The notes under the pieces are model-generated. The model did no database searches and was not told the DNA's origin. It saw nothing but the letters and a program-made list of their open reading frames with translations. Shown here piece by piece: positions 37,850 through 46,860 of a stretch of 64,000 nucleotides of DNA (its first letter is position 1; each line of letters opens with the position of its first letter). The stretch lies in the NCBI GenBank assembly GCA_028690445.1, contig JAQVBE010000002.1, forward strand, positions 62,001 to 126,000. The letters run 5' to 3'. The stretch comes from Aliarcobacter sp. GTDB taxonomy: Bacteria; Campylobacterota; Campylobacteria; Campylobacterales; Arcobacteraceae. The translations under genes were made by a program, and so were the position numbers.

Positions 37850-39736
37850 CTATAATCCTAATGTGATATATAAGTAGATAAATACACAAGTCATACCAAT
37901 TAGCATGAAGGTAGCATAAAATCTAACATTTGCATTTTGTATCATGGCAACTTTTTTACCAATATTTACAAAACCAATAGATGAATTCATAATAAATGCA
38001 TCTATTATTTTTTCATCAATAACTTTATCTATAAATGTTGATAATTTTTTTGATGATTGAACAAATAAAACATTATAAATCTCATCAATATAAAATTTAT
38101 TTCCAATTAATCCAGTTTCATCTTCTGGTTTATTTACATTAAAATTAGCATATTTAGAATAAGCTGCCATTATTCCAGTTGCAGCAACAATAACTGATAA
38201 AGCCATTAATACATATTCTGTTATATGATCCATATGAATATGTTTTGAATGTAATTGTCCTAACCAAGAGTCCACAAAATGATTTCCTCCAAATATTGTA
38301 GGAAGATTTAAGAACCCAGCTCCAATAGCTCCAATTGCTAAAATTAACAATGGAATAGTGATTGTTTTTGATGTATAAACATAATGTTCATCGTGATGAT
38401 TTGGTGCAACAAAAACTATAAAATACATTCTAAACATATAAAATGCTGTTAAAAATGCTGTAAACATTGCAATTGCCCAAATTAAATATTGCCCCTCTTG
38501 AAAAGCAGCTGCTAATATTGCATCTTTTGAAAAGAATCCAGAAAATGGTGGAATTCCTGAAATTGCAATAACACCAATTAAAAATGTTGTTCCAATAATT
38601 GGTAAATTTGCTCTATGTTGTGCAATTTTAAAGATATTTTGTTCATGATGAAGTGCCATAATAACACCACCTGCACCCATGAATAACATTGCTTTAAAGA
38701 AAGCGTGAGTAAATACATGGAAAAGTCCAGTTGAATAAAAACCAAGTCCAACAGCTATAAACATATATCCTAATTGACTCATAGTTGAATAAGCAAGAAT
38801 TTTTTTAATATCTGTTTGTCTAGTTGCAATGATTGCAGCAAATAAAGCTGAAAATGCACCAATATAAGCTATAAATATTCCTACTTGTTCGATTCCAATA
38901 TATAAAAAGTGAAATCTTGCAACCATATAAACCCCAGCTGTAACCATAGTAGCTGCATGAATTAAAGCTGAAATTGGAGTAGGTCCTGCCATTGCATCTG
39001 GAAGCCATACATAAAGTGGAACTTGTGCTGATTTTCCCATTGCTCCTACAAATAATAAAAAACCTGATAGAAGTAATAATTCATTAGATACATTACCTAA
39101 ATTTGCTTCAATAGAATCAAATGATAAATCAACTTGTCCTAAAGCAAAAAATAGTGTTACAACTCCTAGTAAAAAACCAAAATCTCCCACTCTATTTGCA
39201 ATAAAAGCTTTATTTGCTGCAAGTACATTTTCAGACTTTCCATAATAAAACTTAATTAAAAGGTATGAACAAACTCCAACACCTTCCCAACCAATAAATA
39301 AAATAATTGGATTATCAGCTAATACTAAAATTAACATAGAGGCTAAAAATAAGTTAAAATAGGCAAAGAACTTACCATAACCACTATCACCTTTCATATA
39401 TCCAACAGCATAAATATGAATCAACCAACCAACAAAAGTTACAAACATTGACATAAATATTGAAAGATTATCACCTAAAAAGGCCATTTCAATATTTAAT
39501 TTATCAACATTAAGCCAAGTAAAAAGTTGTTGTTTAAATATAATTTTTTCATTATACATTCTTAAAAATAAACAAAATGTGATTACAAAAGAGATAAAAG
39601 GAGTGATCGTTCCAATTAAAGAAAAATAAATATCAGCTACTTTCGCTTTTTTTATATGATAAAAATAAAGTGAACCACTTATAACTGCACCCAATAATGG
39701 TGCTAAGATAATCCATACTAATAGTGGTGTATTCAT
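37850..39736 (-). CDS. nuoL: NADH-quinone oxidoreductase subunit L
   Basis: NuoL is the distal proton-pumping subunit of complex I (628 residues). The motifs IGWEGVGVCSYLLIKFYYGK with the TM5 Glu, VPLYVWLPDAMAGPTPISALIHAATMV (in part) and ISGIPPFSGFFSKD are present. The C-terminal region (about 520-628) holds the lateral helix and the last transmembrane helix. It overlaps nuoK by four bases. Confidence 0.97.
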   Translation of the reverse strand: MNTPLLVWIILAPLLGAVISGSLYFYHIKKAKVADIYFSLIGTITPFISFVITFCLFLRMYNEKIIFKQQLFTWLNVDKLNIEMAFLGDNLSIFMSMFVTFVGWLIHIYAVGYMKGDSGYGKFFAYFNLFLASMLILVLADNPIILFIGWEGVGVCSYLLIKFYYGKSENVLAANKAFIANRVGDFGFLLGVVTLFFALGQVDLSFDSIEANLGNVSNELLLLSGFLLFVGAMGKSAQVPLYVWLPDAMAGPTPISALIHAATMVTAGVYMVARFHFLYIGIEQVGIFIAYIGAFSALFAAIIATRQTDIKKILAYSTMSQLGYMFIAVGLGFYSTGLFHVFTHAFFKAMLFMGAGGVIMALHHEQNIFKIAQHRANLPIIGTTFLIGVIAISGIPPFSGFFSKDAILAAAFQEGQYLIWAIAMFTAFLTAFYMFRMYFIVFVAPNHHDEHYVYTSKTITIPLLILAIGAIGAGFLNLPTIFGGNHFVDSWLGQLHSKHIHMDHITEYVLMALSVIVAATGIMAAYSKYANFNVNKPEDETGLIGNKFYIDEIYNVLFVQSSKKLSTFIDKVIDEKIIDAFIMNSSIGFVNIGKKVAMIQNANVRFYATFMLIGMTCVFIYLYITLGL

Positions 39737-40047
39737 GATTTCTCACCTTGTGTAAGAGTTGTGAAAATATCTGTATCTAAAGATTTTCTTGATCTATATA
39801 ATAAGATTATTACTGATAGAAATATTGCAGCTTCAGCAGCAGCGATTGAAATAACCATGATAGTAATAACTTGTGGGTCCATATTAAAATGGTATCTTGC
39901 AAATGTAACTAAAAATAGATTTACTCCATTTAACATTAGTTCGATTGACATGTAAATAACAAAGATATTTCTTCTTGAAACTACTCCAATTACCCCAATA
40001 GAGAATAACATCATTGAAACAAATGCATAAGATGTTAATGAAATCAT
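39733..40047 (-). CDS. nuoK: NADH-quinone oxidoreductase subunit K
   Basis: NuoK (104 residues) is a three-helix subunit with the two buried glutamates of the proton path: one in YMSIELMLNGVNL (about residue 36) and one in SIAAAEAAIFLSVI (about residue 72). Length and helices match the family. It overlaps both nuoJ and nuoL by four bases. Confidence 0.97.
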   Translation of the reverse strand: MISLTSYAFVSMMLFSIGVIGVVSRRNIFVIYMSIELMLNGVNLFLVTFARYHFNMDPQVITIMVISIAAAEAAIFLSVIILLYRSRKSLDTDIFTTLTQGEKS

Positions 40048-40571
40048 AATTGCTCTCCTTTGTTATTGAGTTTTGATTTTCTTTTTTTTGCAAGTACAAC
40101 AGAACCAATAAGTGCAATTAATAATAAAATAGAAATTAATTCAAAAGCAATAAACCAATTATTATAAAGTTCAATTCCTATTGGTTTTATATCTCCAAAA
40201 TTTGTGTCACTAATAGTTAAATCTTTTGCAGGTAATTTTGAAACAGCTTTTAGTACAAGTATATTTAATGGAATCATAACAAAAGCACCAAGAACCATAA
40301 ATTTGTATTTATTTGGTTCTTTTGGCAAATCTTCTTCTTTTATATTTAAGAACATTAATATAAATAAAATTAGAGTCATAATTGCACCAGCATAAACTAT
40401 AACTTGTACTAAAAATAAAAATGTTGCATTTAATAAAGCAAACATTCCCGCAACACTTAACATTGTAATTAAAATTCCAAGCGCGCTATACATAGGATTT
40501 CTATACATAATCATAGCAATTGCTCCACTAATTGCTAAAAATGCTAAAGCAATAAAAACTAAATCAGCCAT
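40044..40571 (-). CDS. nuoJ: NADH-quinone oxidoreductase subunit J
   Basis: NuoJ (175 residues) is a five-helix membrane subunit next to NuoK. The conserved TM3 segment FLVQVIVYAGAIMTLILFILMFLN (given in part) and the RNPMYSALGILITM loop identify it. It overlaps nuoI by eight bases and nuoK by four. Confidence 0.95.
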   Translation of the reverse strand: MADLVFIALAFLAISGAIAMIMYRNPMYSALGILITMLSVAGMFALLNATFLFLVQVIVYAGAIMTLILFILMFLNIKEEDLPKEPNKYKFMVLGAFVMIPLNILVLKAVSKLPAKDLTISDTNFGDIKPIGIELYNNWFIAFELISILLLIALIGSVVLAKKRKSKLNNKGEQL

Positions 40572-41070
40572 TGTTCAAATCCTTTGATCTTTCATTTGCC
40601 ATTAAAGCCTTTTTATCTAATACAAAATCTTCTCTTTTACTAGATGTAAATGAAAAAATCCCAGTATCCATTCTGATTGCATCGCAAGGACATGCTTCTA
40701 CGCAATAACCACAAAATACACACTCTAAAAGGTCAATTTTAAATTCTTTTGGTCTTTTTTCATCATAACCATCAAATCTTTCTTCTGCTTCAATAAAAAT
40801 ACAATCAGCAGGACATGCTGTTGCACACATAAAACAAGCAACACATTTTTCAGTGTCATTTTCATGTTTTGTAAGTCTATGAACGCCTCTATATCTTTCA
40901 TTTAAATCAGTTGGCTGAACTTCTGGATAAGCCATTGTTTTTAAATTATCTATATCTTTAAAATTTTTAACAAAATGTTTAAAAGTTGTTTTCATTCCTC
41001 CAGCAATTGCGGGAAGATATAATTTATCTTTAAATGATTTACCGTATCTTGGTACTACTTTTATTCCCAT
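40564..41070 (-). CDS. nuoI: NADH-quinone oxidoreductase subunit I
   Basis: NuoI (168 residues) carries clusters N6a and N6b that hand electrons towards N2. The two four-Cys motifs are CVACFMCATACPADC and CVFCGYCVEACPCDAI. The N terminus is amphipathic, as in other NuoI. It starts one base after nuoH stops. Confidence 0.97.
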   Translation of the reverse strand: MGIKVVPRYGKSFKDKLYLPAIAGGMKTTFKHFVKNFKDIDNLKTMAYPEVQPTDLNERYRGVHRLTKHENDTEKCVACFMCATACPADCIFIEAEERFDGYDEKRPKEFKIDLLECVFCGYCVEACPCDAIRMDTGIFSFTSSKREDFVLDKKALMANERSKDLNNG

Positions 41071-41071
41071 T

Positions 41072-42355
41072 TTAACTTCCTCTTACTACAACAAAGATTG
41101 CTGTTATTACAATATTTAAAAGAGCTAATGGAATTAGAACTTTCCAACCTAACATTTGTAATTGGTCATATCTAAATCTCAATACAGTCCATCTAACCCA
41201 AATGAAAACAAATGCTATCATAAAGAATTTTACTAAAAAAGTTGCAATTTGAATTACTGCAGTTGCAATATTAACACCGTTTGTTCCAAGTCCTACAACT
41301 AAAAAAGAGATTAATACAGCCATTATAGAAATAGCTAAAGCCCAAAATATAAAAGTTAATACTTTTGTCTCTTTTTCTCTTGATTTATTTGAACCAACTG
41401 CTTTATTGTTTTTCTTCATCCATTTTGTAAGAAAAAATATTTTTATTGGAAGAAGTATAATAATTGCAAAAATTACATAGTTCATATTCCCTTGAATTGC
41501 GTGTGTATCTAACCAAGGAATTTGATAACCACCAAAAAATAAAGTTACAATTATTGCACTAGAAGCACTCATTGCCGAATATTCACCAACTTGAAAAAGT
41601 CCAAACCTCATTGCCGAATATTCAGTATGATAACCAGCAACTAATTCAGATTCTCCCTCAGCTAAGTCAAAAGGTGCTCTATTTGTTTCTGCAAATGCAC
41701 AAATAATAAAAATAATTGCAGCAAGAGGTTGTATAAATATTCCCCACATTGGAATTATTCCAAAATAAGTTCCTGTTTGAGCATTTACAATATCTGTTAA
41801 GTGAATTGAACCATAAGATAAAAGCATAGAAATAATTGCTAATCCCATTGCAGCTTCATAAGAAATAACTTGAGCTGAAGCTCTAATTGAACCTAAAAGA
41901 CCATATTTACTTCCTGATGAATAACCTCCTAGAATTATTCCATAAACAGATAATCCAGCAAATGCTAAAAACCACATTATTCCTAGTTTATTGGGAATAG
42001 CTTGCATAAGATTTTCTTTTCCATCAATTATTAAAACATCAGCAAAAGGAATAGCTGCAAAAGTTAAAAAAGAACACAGAAATACAATAACAGGAGCTAT
42101 TGTAAAGAAAAACTTGTATTTAATATGAGAAGGAGTAAAGTCTTCTTTAAAAATAAGTTTTAACATATCTGCAAAACTTTGAATTACTCCTCCTAATCTA
42201 AATGGTCCAATATGACATCTATTTGGTCCACTTCTATCTTGCATAAATGCTGATATTCTTCTTTCCCACCATACAAAAACTGGAGTTAGTCCAACTGCTA
42301 AAATAACAGCTATAACTATATTCGCAATTATGATGATTATAGATGAAGTACTCAT
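41072..42355 (-). CDS. nuoH: NADH-quinone oxidoreductase subunit H, long form
   Basis: NuoH forms the quinone-channel part of complex I in the membrane. Conserved motifs are WWERRISAFMQDRSGPNR, ADMLKLIFKED and FAETNRAPFDLAEGESELVAGYHTEYS (part given). At 427 residues it is about 100 longer than E. coli NuoH: a charged loop KKNNKAVGSNKSREKE and an extra hydrophobic segment (about 300-380) are inserted before the last helices. It overlaps nuoG by four bases. Confidence 0.95.
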   Translation of the reverse strand: MSTSSIIIIIANIVIAVILAVGLTPVFVWWERRISAFMQDRSGPNRCHIGPFRLGGVIQSFADMLKLIFKEDFTPSHIKYKFFFTIAPVIVFLCSFLTFAAIPFADVLIIDGKENLMQAIPNKLGIMWFLAFAGLSVYGIILGGYSSGSKYGLLGSIRASAQVISYEAAMGLAIISMLLSYGSIHLTDIVNAQTGTYFGIIPMWGIFIQPLAAIIFIICAFAETNRAPFDLAEGESELVAGYHTEYSAMRFGLFQVGEYSAMSASSAIIVTLFFGGYQIPWLDTHAIQGNMNYVIFAIIILLPIKIFFLTKWMKKNNKAVGSNKSREKETKVLTFIFWALAISIMAVLISFLVVGLGTNGVNIATAVIQIATFLVKFFMIAFVFIWVRWTVLRFRYDQLQMLGWKVLIPLALLNIVITAIFVVVRGS

Positions 42356-43788
42356 AGAGTTCCTTTCTCAATCATTGATTTTAAATCTTCTATTATTGTT
42401 GTTATAGTTCTCATTGAATTATTTTTATTCATTTTTGATATAACTTTTTGTTTAATTCCAGCACTATTTATATAAGTTCCAGATTTTTCATAAAATGAAG
42501 CAACAGGTATTGCAACATTTGAGTGTTCAATAGTTGCACAGTTATGACTAAATAAAGAAATTACTTTTTTGTCTTTTAGTAAACTTGTATTATTATCAAA
42601 ATAAGTATTTTCTATGATTATTACTAATGAAGTATTATTTAAAGCCATCTCAAAAAATTCTTTTGTTTCATTTATTTCTAACTCTTTAAAAGCATTTCTA
42701 TTAGCGGTTCTATCCTTTGTTCGTAAATAATCATCTCCAAAATTTTCATCAATTGTATTTGGAGAATAACCAGAAACTTGAATATTTAATTTTGTTGCTA
42801 AATTTTTTACATTCAGTATCTCTTCATAAGAAAGATTTGCACTTAATACAAATAATATATTTTTATTTGTGGTAAGTTCTTTGAAAACATTTGTAATAGT
42901 ATTATCAATAAGTGTTGGAGTATTATTAATAAATGGAATTTCAAATCTATTTTCACTCTCATTTGTATAAGACAATCTACCCTCATCACACATAAACCAA
43001 CCATTTACAGCTCTATTAACTCTTGGTCTAAATCTAAAAATTTGGTCATCTTTATATTTTTCTTTTCTATGATCAACATAAATATTACATCCTTTTGAAC
43101 AACCATTGCAAATCGCATCAAAAGTTTCTAAAAACCAAACTCTTTGTTTAAATCTAAAATCTTTATTTGTTAAAGCTCCAACGGGGCAAATATCAATAAT
43201 ATTCATTGCATAAGGATTATTTAATGGTCTACCAGGAAAAGTTCCAATAACTGAATGATCAGCTCTATTGATAACTCCTAATTCATTTGTTTTTGTAATT
43301 GTTGAGCAAAATCTTACACATCTTGTACAAAGTACACATCTTTCTTCATCAAGCATTACATTTGAGCCTAAATCAACTCTTTTTCTTGCGTGATTTTTAT
43401 TTTCAAGATTTACTCTTGATTCATAAAATCCTGATTCCATATAATAGTCTTGAAGTTTACACTCACCTGCTTGATCACAAGTTGGGCAATCAATAGGATG
43501 GTTTATAAGTTCAAGTTCAAGAATGTCTCGTCTTACTTTTTCAATGTTCTCACCAATTGTTCTTACAACCATTCCATCTTTTACAGGAGTATCACAGGCA
43601 ATTTGAGGTCTTTTTTGACCTTCAATTTCAACCATACACATTCTACAATTACCATCTTTACCAAGTGCTTGGTGATAACAAAAATGAGGAATATGTATAT
43701 TTTCATCTAGCAATTTATCAATTAGCAAACTACCTTTAGTAGCTTGCATTTGCGCTCCATTTACTGTTATATTAATCAATTCACCCAT
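42352..43788 (-). CDS. nuoG: NADH-quinone oxidoreductase subunit G, shortened form
   Basis: NuoG (478 residues) carries Fe-S clusters along the electron path. All ligand sets are present: [2Fe-2S] Cys37, 48, 51, 65; N5 His97 and Cys101, 104, 110; N4 Cys151, 154, 157, 201; and the N7-type set Cys227, 230, 234, 267. The molybdopterin-like domain that fills residues 300-800 or more in most NuoG is reduced to about 200 residues, ending with a remnant SFYEKSGTYINSAGIKQK motif. The frame is open throughout, so this looks like an evolved deletion, not a break. gltA lies between it and nuoF. Confidence 0.93.
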   Translation of the reverse strand: MGELINITVNGAQMQATKGSLLIDKLLDENIHIPHFCYHQALGKDGNCRMCMVEIEGQKRPQIACDTPVKDGMVVRTIGENIEKVRRDILELELINHPIDCPTCDQAGECKLQDYYMESGFYESRVNLENKNHARKRVDLGSNVMLDEERCVLCTRCVRFCSTITKTNELGVINRADHSVIGTFPGRPLNNPYAMNIIDICPVGALTNKDFRFKQRVWFLETFDAICNGCSKGCNIYVDHRKEKYKDDQIFRFRPRVNRAVNGWFMCDEGRLSYTNESENRFEIPFINNTPTLIDNTITNVFKELTTNKNILFVLSANLSYEEILNVKNLATKLNIQVSGYSPNTIDENFGDDYLRTKDRTANRNAFKELEINETKEFFEMALNNTSLVIIIENTYFDNNTSLLKDKKVISLFSHNCATIEHSNVAIPVASFYEKSGTYINSAGIKQKVISKMNKNNSMRTITTIIEDLKSMIEKGTL

Positions 43789-43820
43789 TAATTGTCCCCT
43801 TACACTTGTTAAAATTTTTC

Positions 43821-45107
43821 TTAGTTACCTGTATATAATTGTCTTGGTCTTGCAATTTTATGTTTTGGATCTTGTTTTAATTCTGACCATTGTGCTAACC
43901 ATCCTGGAGTTCTACCAATAACAAAGATTGGAGTAAACATTTCAACAGGAATTTTAAGTGCAGTTAAAATTACACCTGAATAGAAGTCAATATTTGGATA
44001 TAAACCTCTTTCTTTGAAATAATCATCACTTAATGCAGCTTGTTCAACAGCATGTGCAATATCAAGTAATTTAGAGTCAAGTTTTAACTCTTCTTTTAGT
44101 TTATCTTGTAAACCTTTTAATGTTTCAGCTCTTGGATCTCTATTTTTATAAACTCTGTGACCGAATCCCATTAATCTAAATGGATCATTTTTATCTTTTG
44201 CTTTTGCAATATAAGTTGGCACATTTTTAACATCACCAATTAATTTTAATTGATCCATCACTTTTTCATTTGCACCACCATGAGCTGATCCCCATAATGC
44301 AGAAATACCAGAAGCAATAGCAACATAAGGGTGAGCTTCAGTAGAACCAACATTTCTTACTGTTGTTGTAGAAGCATTTTGTTCATGGTCAGCATGTAAA
44401 GTTAAAATTGCATCAAGTGCATCAATTTCTACTTGTTTGATTTCATCATTTTGCCCATTTCCTAAATATTTCATTCTTCCACCTGGATATGCTCTTAACA
44501 TATATAAGAAGTTTTCTGTGAAATATCTATTTACATCTGGGTAAATTAATGGAGTACCAATTGAATTTCTATAAGCCATTGCAGCAATTACTGGCATTTT
44601 AGCTAGAATTCTTCTTCTCATCATTTTAAAAGCATTTTCATCTTCTAAATGTAAGTGATCTTTATAAAACGCTGAAAGAGCCATTGTTGCTGCTCCCATT
44701 GTTGCCATTGGGTGAGCCCCATCTGGTAAAGCATCAAATAATCTAATAATTCCTTCATTTAAAAACGATCTATGTCTAATTTCTAAATCAAAGTTTTTAG
44801 AAGCCTCAGGAGTTGGAAGTTTTCCTCTCATTAATAAATAAGAAACATCTAAGAAAGAGTGTTTTCCAGCAAGATCAGTTATATCATAACCTCTATATCT
44901 TAACTCTGAGTTTTCACCATCAATAAATGTAATTTTAGATTCACAAGAAGCAGTTGAAGTATAACCAGGGTCATAAGTAAACATTCCAGAATCTTTATAG
45001 AATGTAGAAATATCTACAACGCTAGGTCCTCTTGTGCCATCAATAATATTGTATTCAAATGATTTTCCATTTCTGTTATCAGTTAATGTCATTGTATTTT
45101 TAGTCAT
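43821..45107 (-). CDS. gltA: citrate synthase (type II)
   Basis: GltA condenses acetyl-CoA with oxaloacetate to citrate, the entry to the oxidative TCA cycle. The 428-residue length, N-terminal beta domain and motifs SAHGGANEKVM (His276), MGFGHRVYKNRDPR (His317) and NIDFYSG (catalytic Asp) fit the long, NADH-sensitive Gram-negative type. It differs from PrpC at 327-1481. It lies inside the nuo operon with its own AGGAG site, 26 bases after nuoF and 32 before nuoG, so its level should follow complex I. Confidence 0.97.
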   Translation of the reverse strand: MTKNTMTLTDNRNGKSFEYNIIDGTRGPSVVDISTFYKDSGMFTYDPGYTSTASCESKITFIDGENSELRYRGYDITDLAGKHSFLDVSYLLMRGKLPTPEASKNFDLEIRHRSFLNEGIIRLFDALPDGAHPMATMGAATMALSAFYKDHLHLEDENAFKMMRRRILAKMPVIAAMAYRNSIGTPLIYPDVNRYFTENFLYMLRAYPGGRMKYLGNGQNDEIKQVEIDALDAILTLHADHEQNASTTTVRNVGSTEAHPYVAIASGISALWGSAHGGANEKVMDQLKLIGDVKNVPTYIAKAKDKNDPFRLMGFGHRVYKNRDPRAETLKGLQDKLKEELKLDSKLLDIAHAVEQAALSDDYFKERGLYPNIDFYSGVILTALKIPVEMFTPIFVIGRTPGWLAQWSELKQDPKHKIARPRQLYTGN

Positions 45108-45133
45108 AATTTTCTCCTGTTATTTTAGTTAAT

Positions 45134-46384
45134 TTAGTTTTTAAAATGTATATCAAATTCTTGAGGGAATTTTCTTACAATACTCTCAATAATATCTTTA
45201 ACTGCTGGTGCAAAAACACAAACAGTTTTTCCATTCATAGTGTTACATACGTCAAGTATCGTATTTAAATCTTCTTTTGAACCTTCACCTTTTAAGATTT
45301 TTTTCAAAATCTTATCTATCCAGCCTGTACCCTCTCTACAAGGTGTACATTGACCACAAGATTCGTGGTGATAAAACTCTATCAAATTTTTAGCTACATC
45401 AACCATAGATGTATCTTCATCAATAACTATCATTCCTCCTGTACCTAAAGTTGAACCAATATCCCACATAGATTCATAATCTAATACAGCATTTTGAACT
45501 TCATCAGCTGTTAAGATTGGACAAGATGAACCTCCTGGAATAATTGCTTTTAATTTTTTCCCTTCAATCATTCCACCACCAAGAATATTTAGAAAATCAA
45601 TCATCTTATTTCCATAAGCCATTTCATAAACACCTGGGTTTTTAACAGGTCCTGAAATTGCAAATAGCATGGTTCCCGGTGATTTTGGTGTTCCATATTT
45701 TGTGTATCCAATAGAACCATTTTCTACAATATTTGGAACACTAGCTATTGTTTCTACATTATTTACAGTTGCTGGATTATCAAAAAACCATTCACACTCT
45801 TTTCCTGCTGGTTTAAGTCTAGGATGTCCACGTTTTCCTTCAAGAGACTCAATAAGTGCTGATTTTTCACCGCAAATATAAGCTCCTCCACCTCTGTGAA
45901 CTGTAATGTCAACTTTAAAATCATATTTATTCATGATTTTATCACCAATAATCCCAGCTTCATAAGCTTCTTTTATTGCTTCATTTAATCTATCAATAAA
46001 AAATTTATATTCACCTCTTATATAAATATAAGCGTGATGTGCATTTATTGCATAACAAGTACAAATAATACCTTCAATTAATAAATGCGGGTCATATTGA
46101 AAAATTTGTCTATCTTTAAAAGTTCCAGGTTCTGATTCGTCACCATTTACAATTAAATATGCAGGTCGTGGATCATTTTTAGGCATTAATTCCCATTTTG
46201 GTCCACAAGCTGCTCCTCCTCCACCTTTTCCTCTTAGACCTGATGCGGTAACTTCAGCTGTAACTTCATTAGGAGTCATAGAAAAAAGTTTATCAATAGA
46301 AGAATATCTTCCATTTGCAAGAGCAACTTCTAATTTATGTGAATTTGGAATGTCAAAATTTTTACTTACAATTTTTGTTATCAT
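45134..46384 (-). CDS. nuoF: NADH-quinone oxidoreductase subunit F with altered NADH pocket
   Basis: NuoF normally oxidises NADH at FMN. From the ATG at 46384 it has 416 residues; this ATG overlaps the nuoE stop (ATGA) and has AAGGAG eight bases upstream, while the upstream GTG at 46393 lies on that site. Fe-S cluster N3 ligands are Cys343, 346, 349 and 389. The glycine-rich loop reads GKGGGGAACGPKW (52-64) where other NuoF have GRGGAGFPTGLKW, so the Phe that packs on NADH is Ala58. The second NADH-contact region, usually PPFPA, reads KPAGKECEW (191-199). GDESEPGTFKDR near the flavin is kept. FMN and Fe-S transfer look intact, but the usual NADH site does not. Confidence 0.93.
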   Translation of the reverse strand: MITKIVSKNFDIPNSHKLEVALANGRYSSIDKLFSMTPNEVTAEVTASGLRGKGGGGAACGPKWELMPKNDPRPAYLIVNGDESEPGTFKDRQIFQYDPHLLIEGIICTCYAINAHHAYIYIRGEYKFFIDRLNEAIKEAYEAGIIGDKIMNKYDFKVDITVHRGGGAYICGEKSALIESLEGKRGHPRLKPAGKECEWFFDNPATVNNVETIASVPNIVENGSIGYTKYGTPKSPGTMLFAISGPVKNPGVYEMAYGNKMIDFLNILGGGMIEGKKLKAIIPGGSSCPILTADEVQNAVLDYESMWDIGSTLGTGGMIVIDEDTSMVDVAKNLIEFYHHESCGQCTPCREGTGWIDKILKKILKGEGSKEDLNTILDVCNTMNGKTVCVFAPAVKDIIESIVRKFPQEFDIHFKN

Positions 46385-46860
46385 TTTTTGCACTCCTTAA
46401 TTAATTCATCAACTTTTTCAATAGTTAATTTTTCATGGTATTGCCCATTTAAAGCAAACATTGGAGCTCCACCACAAGCACCAAGACATTCTACTTCACT
46501 TAAATGAAATAAACCATCAGCACTTGTTTGTCCAGCTTCTATTCCTATTGTTTCTTTTATATGTTTTTTGATTTTAGAAGAACCACACAACATACAAGAA
46601 AGAGTTTTACATAATTCTATATGATGTTTTCCAATTGGTTTTAAGTTAAACATTGTATAAAAAGTTGCTACTTCATAAACTTGAATAGGAGTTTTTCCCA
46701 ATTTATCAGCTACATAAATCATAGATTCAGGACTAACCCAAGATTCTTGTTCTTGCACTAACCATAATGCTGGTAACATTACCGAATCAATAACTGGGTA
46801 TCTACTTACATATTCTTGAAATTTTACTTCATTTTCAGGTGTAAATTTAAAACTGCTCAT
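46381..46860 (-). CDS. nuoE: NADH-quinone oxidoreductase subunit E
   Basis: NuoE (159 residues) holds the off-path [2Fe-2S] cluster N1a next to NuoF. The four ligands are Cys84 and Cys89 in CKTLSCMLCG, and Cys125 and Cys129 in VECLGACGGAP. Its presence, together with nuoF, contrasts with Campylobacter and Helicobacter, where both are replaced by unrelated genes. It overlaps nuoCD by one base and nuoF by four. Confidence 0.96.
   Translation of the reverse strand: MSSFKFTPENEVKFQEYVSRYPVIDSVMLPALWLVQEQESWVSPESMIYVADKLGKTPIQVYEVATFYTMFNLKPIGKHHIELCKTLSCMLCGSSKIKKHIKETIGIEAGQTSADGLFHLSEVECLGACGGAPMFALNGQYHEKLTIEKVDELIKECKK

Noticed and set aside
42352..43788. NuoG broken by a frameshift
   Set aside because: The frame is open to a normal stop that overlaps nuoH, and it keeps the C-terminal motif; a shortened domain explains the length better.
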